Assembly (NCBI GenBank): GCA_937952975.1
Contig: CALFXX010000066.1
Span: 1-20,208, forward strand
Length of the DNA: 20,208 nt
Source of the DNA: an uncultured Alcaligenaceae bacterium
GTDB taxonomy: Bacteria > Pseudomonadota > Gammaproteobacteria > Burkholderiales > Burkholderiaceae_B
Reading direction: 5' to 3'
Below the pieces are notes generated by a model that saw only the letters and a list, made by a program, of their open reading frames with translations, was not told where the DNA came from and searched no databases. The position numbers were made by a program, and so were the translations under genes. Of the stretch, positions 1 through 6,550 are shown in pieces; position 1 is the stretch's first letter; the number at the start of each line of letters is the position of its first letter.

Positions 1-60
1 CCTTCGGGTCATCACCGTTATACCGTTTGTTGCGGGTTAAACCTTTCACAGGGCTTTGAT

Positions 61-624
61 ATGTCCTCTACTTCTAGTGCAGCCACCAACGCAAAGGCAT
101 CGACTGCGTCTGGCGTTGTCAGCGAATCTACACCAGCAGCGCAACCAATCGTTGGTGTTGTCATGGGCTCCTCAAGCGATTGGGAAGTCATGCAGCACGC
201 AGTGAATATGCTTAAAGAATTTGGCATCGCTTGCGAAGCACGTGTGGTGTCGGCACATCGGATGCCTCAGGACATGGCCGACTATGGTGCTGCTGCGGCA
301 GGCCGTGGTTTGCGAGCCATTATTGCAGGCGCTGGTGGTGCGGCGCATTTGCCTGGCATGATGGCAGCGCTCACTGAAGTGCCTGTGTTTGGCGTGCCAG
401 TGCCTTCAAAGTATCTGCGTGGCGAAGACTCTTTGCTATCCATTGTGCAAATGCCCAAGGGTATCCCTGTTGCGACCTTTGCAATTGGCGAGGCCGGTGC
501 GGCAAATGCCGCGTTGCACGTGATTGCAAACTTAGCCACAACCGATCACTCCTTGCGCGAGCACTTACGTGCATTTCGCGCAAGGCAAACTGAAGCAGCC
601 CGTGCAATGAAGGTGCCTCTGTGA
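61..624 (+). CDS. purE: N5-carboxyaminoimidazole ribonucleotide mutase PurE (class I)
   Basis: PurE moves the carboxylate of N5-CAIR to give 4-carboxy-AIR in de novo purine synthesis in the cytosol, working directly after PurK. The 187-residue protein has the class I signature: VVMGSSSDW at about 33-41, VVSAHRMP with the family's catalytic histidine at about 66, and AGAGGAAHLPGM at about 89-100. The first 28 residues are a Ser/Ala/Thr-rich extension not needed by the fold. The ATG at 61 is supported by AGGG at 50-53 with 7-bp spacing, so the extension is probably translated. The stop overlaps the purK start (GTGA), which implies translational coupling. The 60 bp upstream show no gene I can identify. 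Confidence 0.97.
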   Translation: MSSTSSAATNAKASTASGVVSESTPAAQPIVGVVMGSSSDWEVMQHAVNMLKEFGIACEARVVSAHRMPQDMADYGAAAAGRGLRAIIAGAGGAAHLPGMMAALTEVPVFGVPVPSKYLRGEDSLLSIVQMPKGIPVATFAIGEAGAANAALHVIANLATTDHSLREHLRAFRARQTEAARAMKVPL

Positions 625-1772
625 TCGTACCGGGTGAGTGGCTAGGGTTGATGGGCGGTGGCCAGTTAGGCCGGATGTTTTGCCAGGCGGCTCAGTCCTT
701 AGGCTATCGCGTGGCGGTACTTGATCCTGCGCCCGAAGGGCCGGCGGCCTCAGTAGCCGATATGCATATTCAGGCTGAGTACGATGATGAAGAAGGCTTG
801 CTCCGTTTAAGCCGCCGCTGCCGCGCCGTGACGACTGAGTTTGAAAATGTTCCGGCGACCAGTTTAAAAATCTTGGCTAAACATTGCCGCGTCACCCCTG
901 GGGCTCAGGCCGTTGAAATCGTACAAGATCGCATTGCTGAAAAGGCCTACATCGCTAGTCAAGGTGTGGCGGTCGCGCCTTATGCGCCCATACGTTCTGC
1001 AGATGATTTACGCGCTGCGGGTGCACATTTGTTTCCCGGGATTTTGAAAGTTGCTCGCCTGGGCTACGACGGCAAAGGTCAAGCACGTGTGCGTACGTGT
1101 GCTGAGGCCTTGGCAGCGTTTGAAGAGTTTGGCGCCGTGCCGTGCGTGCTTGAGGCGATGCTTGATCTGCAAGAAGAGCTATCGGTCGTGATGGCGCGAG
1201 GCCTTGATGGTCAATGCAAAGTGTTTCCGGTGGCTTCAAACGTGCATGATCACGGTATTTTGGCCGTATCGACGGTGGATAGCCAGCCTGCGGTCTCGGC
1301 ACAGCGGGCAACTGAAGCTGCGCTTGCGATTGCCAACGGCTTGCAGTACCAAGGCGTATTGTGTGTTGAATTTTTTATCCTGCGCGACGGGCAGTTGCTG
1401 GTCAATGAAATCGCGCCGCGCCCACACAACAGTGGACACTACACCATGAATGCCTGTGTCACCAGCCAGTTCGAGCAGCAAGCGCGCGTGATGGCACGAT
1501 TGCCGTTGGGCAGTACGCAGTTATTAGCCCCCGTGGTGATGCTGAATATTTTGGGCGACGCTTGGTATACCGACGACACCGATACACAAACCGAGCCAGA
1601 TTGGTCGGGCGTGTTAGCAGTGGCTGGTGCGTCGCTGCATTTGTATGGCAAGCGCGAAGCCCGCCGTGGTCGCAAGATGGGCCATGTAAATTGCGTGGGT
1701 AACACCTTGGCTGAGGCGATTGCGGCAGCCAATCGAGTGGTTAACGTGTTGCGCTTGCCAGTCGCCGCCTGA
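621..1772 (+). CDS. purK: N5-carboxyaminoimidazole ribonucleotide synthase PurK
   Basis: PurK uses ATP and bicarbonate to carboxylate aminoimidazole ribonucleotide to N5-CAIR, the PurE substrate. The 383-residue ATP-grasp protein shows the N-terminal nucleotide-fold motif GLMGGGQLGRM at about 9-19, TEFENVPA at about 72-79, the glycine-rich ATP loop GYDGKGQ at about 148-154, and NEIAPRPHNSGHYT at about 262-275, which is diagnostic of PurK. Length is normal for the family. The start is GTG at 621, overlapping the purE stop by 4 bp, with AAGG at 610-613 as ribosome binding site. The operon order purE-purK matches most proteobacteria. Confidence 0.97.
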   Translation: MIVPGEWLGLMGGGQLGRMFCQAAQSLGYRVAVLDPAPEGPAASVADMHIQAEYDDEEGLLRLSRRCRAVTTEFENVPATSLKILAKHCRVTPGAQAVEIVQDRIAEKAYIASQGVAVAPYAPIRSADDLRAAGAHLFPGILKVARLGYDGKGQARVRTCAEALAAFEEFGAVPCVLEAMLDLQEELSVVMARGLDGQCKVFPVASNVHDHGILAVSTVDSQPAVSAQRATEAALAIANGLQYQGVLCVEFFILRDGQLLVNEIAPRPHNSGHYTMNACVTSQFEQQARVMARLPLGSTQLLAPVVMLNILGDAWYTDDTDTQTEPDWSGVLAVAGASLHLYGKREARRGRKMGHVNCVGNTLAEAIAAANRVVNVLRLPVAA

Positions 1773-1809
1773 AGTGTCTGGGTGTGATCAACCTGTGGTT
1801 GGAGCGAGG

Positions 1810-2838
1810 GTGCAGCCCAGCGCCGCCGAAATGGCTCGCGCGATCGAGGTTTTGGCGCAACTAGGTCTGGTCGCTTTCCCCACAGAAACTGTCTACGGCT
1901 TAGGCGCCGACGCCGAAAGTGCGTTAGCGGTTGGGCGTATTTATCAGGCAAAGGGCCGGCCCTCTAATCACCCGGTGATTGTGCACGTTACGCCTGAAGC
2001 TGATTTGTTGTATTGGGCAGCTAGCGTATCGCCTGAGGCACAGTTGCTCATCGATGCGTTTTGGCCTGGCCCCCTCACTTTAATTTTGAAGCGGGCTGAT
2101 CATATTTCTTCTGTGGTCAGTGGCGGGCAAGACAGCATCGGTTTGCGTTGCCCTTCGCATCCGGTTGCGCAAGCCCTATTGCGAGGGTTCGCGGCCACTC
2201 GTGCGTCAGGTCAGGGTGGCGTGGCTGCGCCATCGGCCAATAAGTTCGGTCAAGTGTCACCGACCACCGCAGCCCATGTGCGAAACGAATTTCCTGAACT
2301 GGTTGCCCAAGGCATGCCGGTGCTTGAAGGGGGCGCGAGCGACGTCGGTATCGAATCCACAATCGTTGATTTATCGCGCCTTGATCAAGGTGTGGGCCCA
2401 GTGCTGTTGCGCCCTGGGCACATCACGGCCGCGCAACTTGCCGAAGTGTTAAATCAAGAGGTCGCAGCACCCGACGCGCAGGCTCCGCGTGTATCGGGTG
2501 CCTTAAAGTCGCATTACGCCCCGCGCACACCGTTGCGCTTGGTACAGACGCCTGAGTTGCAAAATACGGTGGTCACACAAACCGCCAAACTTGCTCCAGG
2601 GCAGAGGGTGGCGGTCGTGACGCATACGCCCCAAGGCAACACATCTGCTTCAAACGAGCAACTTGATTGGATTACGCTACCCAACGATCCTGCAGCCTAT
2701 AGCCGCGTGCTGTATGCCACCCTGCGTGCGCTAGACCAGCAGGGATACAGCCAGTTGCTTTGGCAACAGCCACCCACGGGGCTTCAGTGGGCAGGTGTGC
2801 AAGATCGCCTCAGTCGGGCTGCAGCGGGTTTCAACTGA
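1810..2838 (+). CDS. tsaC: L-threonylcarbamoyladenylate synthase, Sua5/TsaC two-domain form
   Basis: This enzyme makes threonylcarbamoyl-AMP from threonine, bicarbonate and ATP, the first step of the universal t6A37 modification of ANN-decoding tRNAs. The YrdC domain is clear: VAFPTETVYGLGADA near residues 21-35, then KGRPSNHPVIVHV, PSANKFGQVSPTTAAHV and ESTIVDLS. A linker with SGALKSHYAPRTPL leads into a C-terminal Sua5 domain, so this is the long form of about 340 residues. The frame is open upstream into purK, but GTG 1810 follows GGAG at 1801-1804 by 5 bp and places the YrdC core at the usual distance. GTG 1774 and ATG 1831 are alternatives. It lies 37 bp after purK and is probably co-transcribed. 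Confidence 0.93.
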   Translation: MQPSAAEMARAIEVLAQLGLVAFPTETVYGLGADAESALAVGRIYQAKGRPSNHPVIVHVTPEADLLYWAASVSPEAQLLIDAFWPGPLTLILKRADHISSVVSGGQDSIGLRCPSHPVAQALLRGFAATRASGQGGVAAPSANKFGQVSPTTAAHVRNEFPELVAQGMPVLEGGASDVGIESTIVDLSRLDQGVGPVLLRPGHITAAQLAEVLNQEVAAPDAQAPRVSGALKSHYAPRTPLRLVQTPELQNTVVTQTAKLAPGQRVAVVTHTPQGNTSASNEQLDWITLPNDPAAYSRVLYATLRALDQQGYSQLLWQQPPTGLQWAGVQDRLSRAAAGFN

Positions 2839-2918
2839 TCGTTGCGCCCTTCAAACGACGGCTAGATTGTTCAACGATCACGTTAGAGTTCACAGACCTC
2901 GGTGGACTCCAACGATCA
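2836..2918. repeat. Three copies of the 9-mer CAACGATCA, one inverted
   Basis: CAACGATCA occurs at 2872-2880 and 2910-2918, and its exact reverse complement at 2836-2844, where it includes the tsaC stop codon. The first two copies can pair as a 9-bp stem with a 27-nt loop. No T-run follows, so this is not a standard intrinsic terminator. Function is unknown; a protein-binding site or a processing hairpin at the operon end are both possible. A further copy lies at 13728-13736, between genes, and one at 19154-19162 inside pabB. Confidence 0.5.
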
Positions 2919-2941
2919 AACGTGTATTCGATGACGACGTT

Positions 2942-3002
2942 TGATATTTAAATTATGTATCACAAGTTAGACAAATAACTATTTTTTGTATAATATGTGA
3001 TA
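2942..3002 (+). promoter_or_regulatory. Promoter and probable operator of the HipB-like gene
   Basis: A perfect -10 hexamer TATAAT sits at 2989-2994, with TAGACA at 2968-2973 as a possible -35 (spacer 15, short). It is bracketed by inverted heptamers TATCACA at 2958-2964 and TGTGATA at 2996-3002, and a further half-site TGATA lies at 2942-2946. The expected start of transcription falls at about 3000-3002, that is, at the ATG. The symmetry around the core promoter suggests autorepression by the downstream helix-turn-helix protein, which is an inference. Confidence 0.6.
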
Positions 3003-3373
3003 TGCCTAGCCGAAAACAACCTGTTTATCCAAATGAAGAAAAGATCCTCACCGAGCTTGGTGAGAGATTACGCCTTGCGCGCATGCGCCGTAAGTTTTCG
3101 TCAGAGACAGTTGCCGCGCGGTCGTCGATTTCACGCATGACGCTTTATCGTGTTGAGCGAGGCGACCCCTCGGTTCTGATGATCACCTACTTGCGCGTGC
3201 TTGCAACCTTGCAGCTCGAGAATGACTTGGGGTTGATCGCAAAAGAGGATCGTCTCGGGCGCAGTTTGCAAGATCTTGACTTGCCTCACGGAAGAACTCC
3301 GCTGAATAAAAAAAAACAGCGTCCACATTTAAGTGCGCACGCTGCTTTTGACCGAACAGTAAAACCGCTTTAG
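3002..3373 (+). CDS. HipB-like XRE-family DNA-binding protein, no HipA partner
   Basis: The 123-residue protein carries a Cro/C1-type helix-turn-helix at about residues 18-75: LRLARMRRKFSSETVAARS, then SRMTLYRVERGDPSV and a leucine-rich third part. The pattern ERGDPSV...YLRVLATL...LGRSLQDLDLP resembles the XRE proteins that precede hipA-type kinase genes, where they act as antitoxin and autorepressor. Here no hipA follows; the next gene is gcdH on the other strand, and the two overlap by 4 bp at their 3' ends. The last 21 residues, starting KKKQRPH, are encoded by the gcdH terminator and may be a non-functional tail. The ATG at 3002 has no Shine-Dalgarno sequence and coincides with the predicted transcription start. 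Base composition upstream is more AT-rich than in neighbouring genes. Confidence 0.85.
   Translation: MPSRKQPVYPNEEKILTELGERLRLARMRRKFSSETVAARSSISRMTLYRVERGDPSVLMITYLRVLATLQLENDLGLIAKEDRLGRSLQDLDLPHGRTPLNKKKQRPHLSAHAAFDRTVKPL
3308..3344 (-). terminator. Intrinsic terminator of gcdH
   Basis: Read on the minus strand, the 6-bp stem CAGCGT/ACGCTG (3339-3344 with 3317-3322), with an inner CAC/GTG pairing, is followed directly by nine T residues (3308-3316). It begins about 26 bp after the gcdH stop. On the plus strand the same hairpin is followed by only four T residues (3346-3349), so it may act weakly in that direction. It lies wholly within the 3' coding end of the HipB-like gene. Confidence 0.85.
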
Positions 3374-4563
3374 AAAAACGCTTGAATCCCTGTTTGTGCG
3401 CGACCCAAGATCAGGGCGTGCACGTCATGGGTACCTTCGTAGGTGTTCACGACCTCGAGGTTGACCAAGTGGCGGGCAACACCAAACTCATCCGAAATAC
3501 CATTACCACCTAGCATGTCGCGTGCCATGCGGGCGATGTCAAGTGACTTGCCGCATGAGTTGCGCTTCATGATTGAGGTGATTTCAACGGCAGCAGTACC
3601 TTCGTCTTTCATACGACCTAAGCGCAGGCAACCTTGCAAGGCGAGTGTGATCTCGGTTTGCATGTCGGCCAGTTTTTTCTGGATCAATTGGTTGGCGGCC
3701 AAGGGGCGACCAAACTGTTTGCGGTCAAGCGTGTATTGACGTGCCATGTGCCAGCAGAATTCTGCTGCGCCGAGTGCACCCCAGGCAATCCCAAAGCGAG
3801 CTGAGTTCAAGCAGGTGAAGGGGCCCTTTAAGCCTGAAACACCTGGCAACATTTGTTCGTCGCCGATTTCAACGTTGTCCATGACGATCTCGCCTGTGAT
3901 CGAGGCGCGCAAACCGACCTTGCCGTGAATGGCCGGTGCCGACAAACCTTTCATGCCTTTCTCAAGGATGAAGCCGCGAATGCGACCGTCGTAATCGCCA
4001 CCCACACACTTGCCCCACACCACAAACACATCAGCGATTGGTGAGTTCGAAATCCACATTTTGTTGCCGGTCAGCGTGTAGCCGTTGGCAGTTTTGACTG
4101 CACGTGTTTCCATACCAGCTGGGTCAGAACCGTGGTTGGGTTCTGTCAAACCAAAACAGCCGATCCACTCGCCACGGGCCAACTTGGGTAAGTACTTTTG
4201 CTTCTGCTCTTCGCTACCAAATTCATTGATCGGCACCATCACCAGTGAGGATTGCACCGACATCATCGAGCGATAGCCTGAATCAACACGCTCGACTTCG
4301 CGCGCGATCAAGCCGTAGCAGACGTAGTTCAAGCCTGAGCCACCGTACTGCGTGGGGATGGTTGCGCCTAAGAGGCCAAGCTCGCCCATCTCGGTAAAAA
4401 TTTCGACGTCGGTCTTTTCGTTACGAAACGCATTGACCACGCGTGGCAACAGTTTGTCTTGGCAGTATGAACGTGCGGCGTCGCGCACCATGCGCTCTTC
4501 GTCGGTTAGCTGGCTATCCAGCAAGAGGGGGTCTTCCCAATTAAATGAGGCTTCAGCGCCCAT
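3370..4563 (-). CDS. gcdH: Glutaryl-CoA dehydrogenase GcdH
   Basis: GcdH is an FAD enzyme that oxidises and decarboxylates glutaryl-CoA to crotonyl-CoA in the breakdown of lysine, tryptophan and glutarate, passing electrons to ETF. The 397-residue sequence is typical: DSGYRSMMSVQSS at about 95-106 with the substrate-binding arginine at 98, FGLTEPNHGSDPAGM at about 137-151, KMWISNSP at about 168-175, and TYEGTHDVHALILGRA at about 374-389 with the catalytic glutamate at 376. The ATG at 4563 has AGGAGC at 4569-4574 with 5-bp spacing. It ends at a strong terminator. The usual neighbours, a LysR regulator and a CoA-transferase, are absent here. Confidence in the specific function is high. Confidence 0.96.
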   Translation of the reverse strand: MGAEASFNWEDPLLLDSQLTDEERMVRDAARSYCQDKLLPRVVNAFRNEKTDVEIFTEMGELGLLGATIPTQYGGSGLNYVCYGLIAREVERVDSGYRSMMSVQSSLVMVPINEFGSEEQKQKYLPKLARGEWIGCFGLTEPNHGSDPAGMETRAVKTANGYTLTGNKMWISNSPIADVFVVWGKCVGGDYDGRIRGFILEKGMKGLSAPAIHGKVGLRASITGEIVMDNVEIGDEQMLPGVSGLKGPFTCLNSARFGIAWGALGAAEFCWHMARQYTLDRKQFGRPLAANQLIQKKLADMQTEITLALQGCLRLGRMKDEGTAAVEITSIMKRNSCGKSLDIARMARDMLGGNGISDEFGVARHLVNLEVVNTYEGTHDVHALILGRAQTGIQAFF

Positions 4564-4700
4564 GTCGTGCTCCTAAAGTAACAATTGAACGATAACAAGG
4601 CTCGGTCGATACTGTTCGCAATACCCACACGCCGGTATGAAATCTGCTTTTGCGCAATTTGAAGCAGTCCGTCTGAGAAGCGCATGTGAAAGACGCATCT

Positions 4701-4720
4701 ACTTGTAGCTTTTTGCAAGT
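4701..4720. promoter_or_regulatory. Small dyad upstream of gcdH
   Basis: ACTTG at 4701-4705 and CAAGT at 4716-4720 form a 5-bp inverted repeat with a 10-bp spacer, about 140 bp before the gcdH start, in the 234-bp gap after the ThDP-enzyme gene. It could be a regulator half-site pair. The remainder of the gap shows only a weak TTGCGA / TGTTAT promoter-like pair nearer gcdH and no clear terminator for the upstream gene. Confidence 0.3.
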
Positions 4721-4797
4721 TGCAGGCAGTGTCGTGACCGACCGAGTTCTTAAAAGATCTAAAAGAGGCACCCCACTTTACCTAGGGCGCTTTGACA

Positions 4798-6486
4798 TTA
4801 TTTTTTGAGTGCAGCCGCCCGTAGTTTTGAAATCGTGGTGGTTGGCGTAATCGTTTCAGGATCAATCAGGCAATGGATAATTGCTGGTTGTTTACTTGCC
4901 ACCGCGCGCTCGTAGGCTGGGCCAAATTGCTCGGTGGTTTCGACACGTTCGCCATGGCCACCAAAGGCGCGTGCGTACGCGGCGAAATCAGGATTTTGCA
5001 ACTTGGTCGCCGAAATACGCCCGGGATAGTTTTTTTCTTGATGCATACGGATGGTGCCGTACATACCGTTATCGATGATCAAGACAATAATTGGCAGGTT
5101 GTATTGCACCGCTGTGGCGAATTCTTGCCCATGCATCATGAAGCAGCCGTCACCGGCAAAGCAGACCACGGTTCTTTCAGGCCAAAGGCGTTTGGCGCCA
5201 ACCGCGGCGGGTAAGCCATAGCCCATCGAGCCCGAGGTTGGTGCGATTTGGGTTGCAAACTGAGTGAAGCGGTGAAAGCGATGAAGCCAGGTGGCAAAGT
5301 TACCTGCGCCGTTGGCCATGATGGCATCGGCGGGCAGGTTTGCCTCGAGGTACTGCATCACGCCACCCATTTGCAGGGTGCCAGGTGTTTGGATCGGGGC
5401 GGGGTCGCTCCAGGCCAGATAGCTTTGATGCATGGTAGCGGTCTCTGCAGCCCAAGGCTGCGAGGCTGGGGTCGCCACCGTGGCGAGTTCTGAGGCAAAC
5501 GCAATCGGCGACGCATTCATTGCCAACGCGGCACGGTAAACGCGGCCAAGCTCGCCGCTATCGGGGTGTACGTGAACCAGTGTTTGTTTGGGCACAGGGA
5601 TATCAAACAGCGTGTACGCCTGGCTTGGCATTTCGGACATGCGCCCGCCCACTAACAAGACCAAGTCGGCCTCGGCGACACGTTTGAGCAGCGCAGGATT
5701 CAAGCCAATGCCAACATCACCGATAAAACAAGGATGATTAGCCGGGAACAGCATCTGCCTTCTGAAAGACACCGCCACCGGTAGTTTGCAGCGTTCGGCA
5801 AAGGCGACGAACTCATTGACCGCTTGAGCATTCCAGCGCGTACCACCCAAAATCGCAACCGGTGCTTTGGCTTTGGCCAGACGTGCGGCCAGATCGGCCA
5901 TCTGCCCTTTTGCAGGGGCAGAATCAACGGCTTCATAGTGCGGAGCATCGGCCACGGTGGCGAGTTCAACCAACATATCCTCGGGCAACGCGATCACGAC
6001 CGGGCCCGGACGCCCCGATGTGGCGACGTGAAAGGCGCGTGACAGAATTTCTGGGATACGGGCTGGGTCGTCAATCTCGGTGGCCCATTTAGCTGCCGTG
6101 CCAAAGACTGCGCGGTAATCCATCTCTTGAAACGCTTCGCGCTCGCGCATGCCGCGTTCGATTTGACCAACAAAGACGATGAGCGGGGTCGAGTCTTGCT
6201 TGGCGATATGAATGCCGGCTAAAGCGTTTGAGGCGCCTGGCCCGCGCGTCACCATACAAATACCGGGCTCGCCGTTTAACTGACCTTGGGCTGCGGCCAT
6301 CATGGCGGCGCCACCTTCCTGACGGCAAACTGTGACTTCAATGTTGACGTCGACTAACGCATCCAGCACCGCTAAAAAACTTTCGCCTGGCACGCAAAAC
6401 ACGTGTTTGACGCCGTGGCTGACAAGTTGACCAACAAGAAGTTGACCACCGGTACGTGGGGAGCTGGGAGAAGGGGCTTGGCTCAT
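4798..6486 (-). CDS. Acetolactate-synthase-like thiamine diphosphate enzyme
   Basis: The 562-residue protein has the three-domain layout of the acetohydroxyacid synthase/pyruvate oxidase family. The N-terminal Pyr domain holds VPGESFLA and the ThDP-activating glutamate in CRQEGGAAMMA (about residue 57). A middle domain spans roughly 190-340, and the C-terminal PP domain has the Mg-ThDP motif GDGCFMM at 445-451 with Asn473 closing GDG-X(25)-N. Family members condense or decarboxylate 2-oxoacids. No regulatory small subunit (ilvN/ilvH) lies beside it and there is no ilvC, so a role in branched-chain amino acid synthesis is not favoured, and a catabolic carboligase or decarboxylase is as likely. 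Substrate cannot be read from sequence. The ATG at 6486 has only a weak AGAG upstream; 64 bp separate it from the acyl-CoA dehydrogenase gene. Confidence 0.85.
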   Translation of the reverse strand: MSQAPSPSSPRTGGQLLVGQLVSHGVKHVFCVPGESFLAVLDALVDVNIEVTVCRQEGGAAMMAAAQGQLNGEPGICMVTRGPGASNALAGIHIAKQDSTPLIVFVGQIERGMREREAFQEMDYRAVFGTAAKWATEIDDPARIPEILSRAFHVATSGRPGPVVIALPEDMLVELATVADAPHYEAVDSAPAKGQMADLAARLAKAKAPVAILGGTRWNAQAVNEFVAFAERCKLPVAVSFRRQMLFPANHPCFIGDVGIGLNPALLKRVAEADLVLLVGGRMSEMPSQAYTLFDIPVPKQTLVHVHPDSGELGRVYRAALAMNASPIAFASELATVATPASQPWAAETATMHQSYLAWSDPAPIQTPGTLQMGGVMQYLEANLPADAIMANGAGNFATWLHRFHRFTQFATQIAPTSGSMGYGLPAAVGAKRLWPERTVVCFAGDGCFMMHGQEFATAVQYNLPIIVLIIDNGMYGTIRMHQEKNYPGRISATKLQNPDFAAYARAFGGHGERVETTEQFGPAYERAVASKQPAIIHCLIDPETITPTTTISKLRAAALKK

Positions 6487-6550
6487 GGTTTTTGCTCTGG
6501 TTATGGGGCGAAGTGACTGAATCCGACATCATATCGTGTCGGGGTGGATT

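Noticed and set aside
2836..2880. Intrinsic terminator for the purE-purK-tsaC operon
   Set aside because: The 9-bp stem has a 27-nt loop and no following T-run, so it is listed as a repeat instead.
2760..2951. Short plus-strand frame running from tsaC into the gap before the HipB-like gene
   Set aside because: Out of frame with tsaC, no ribosome site, no recognisable domain.
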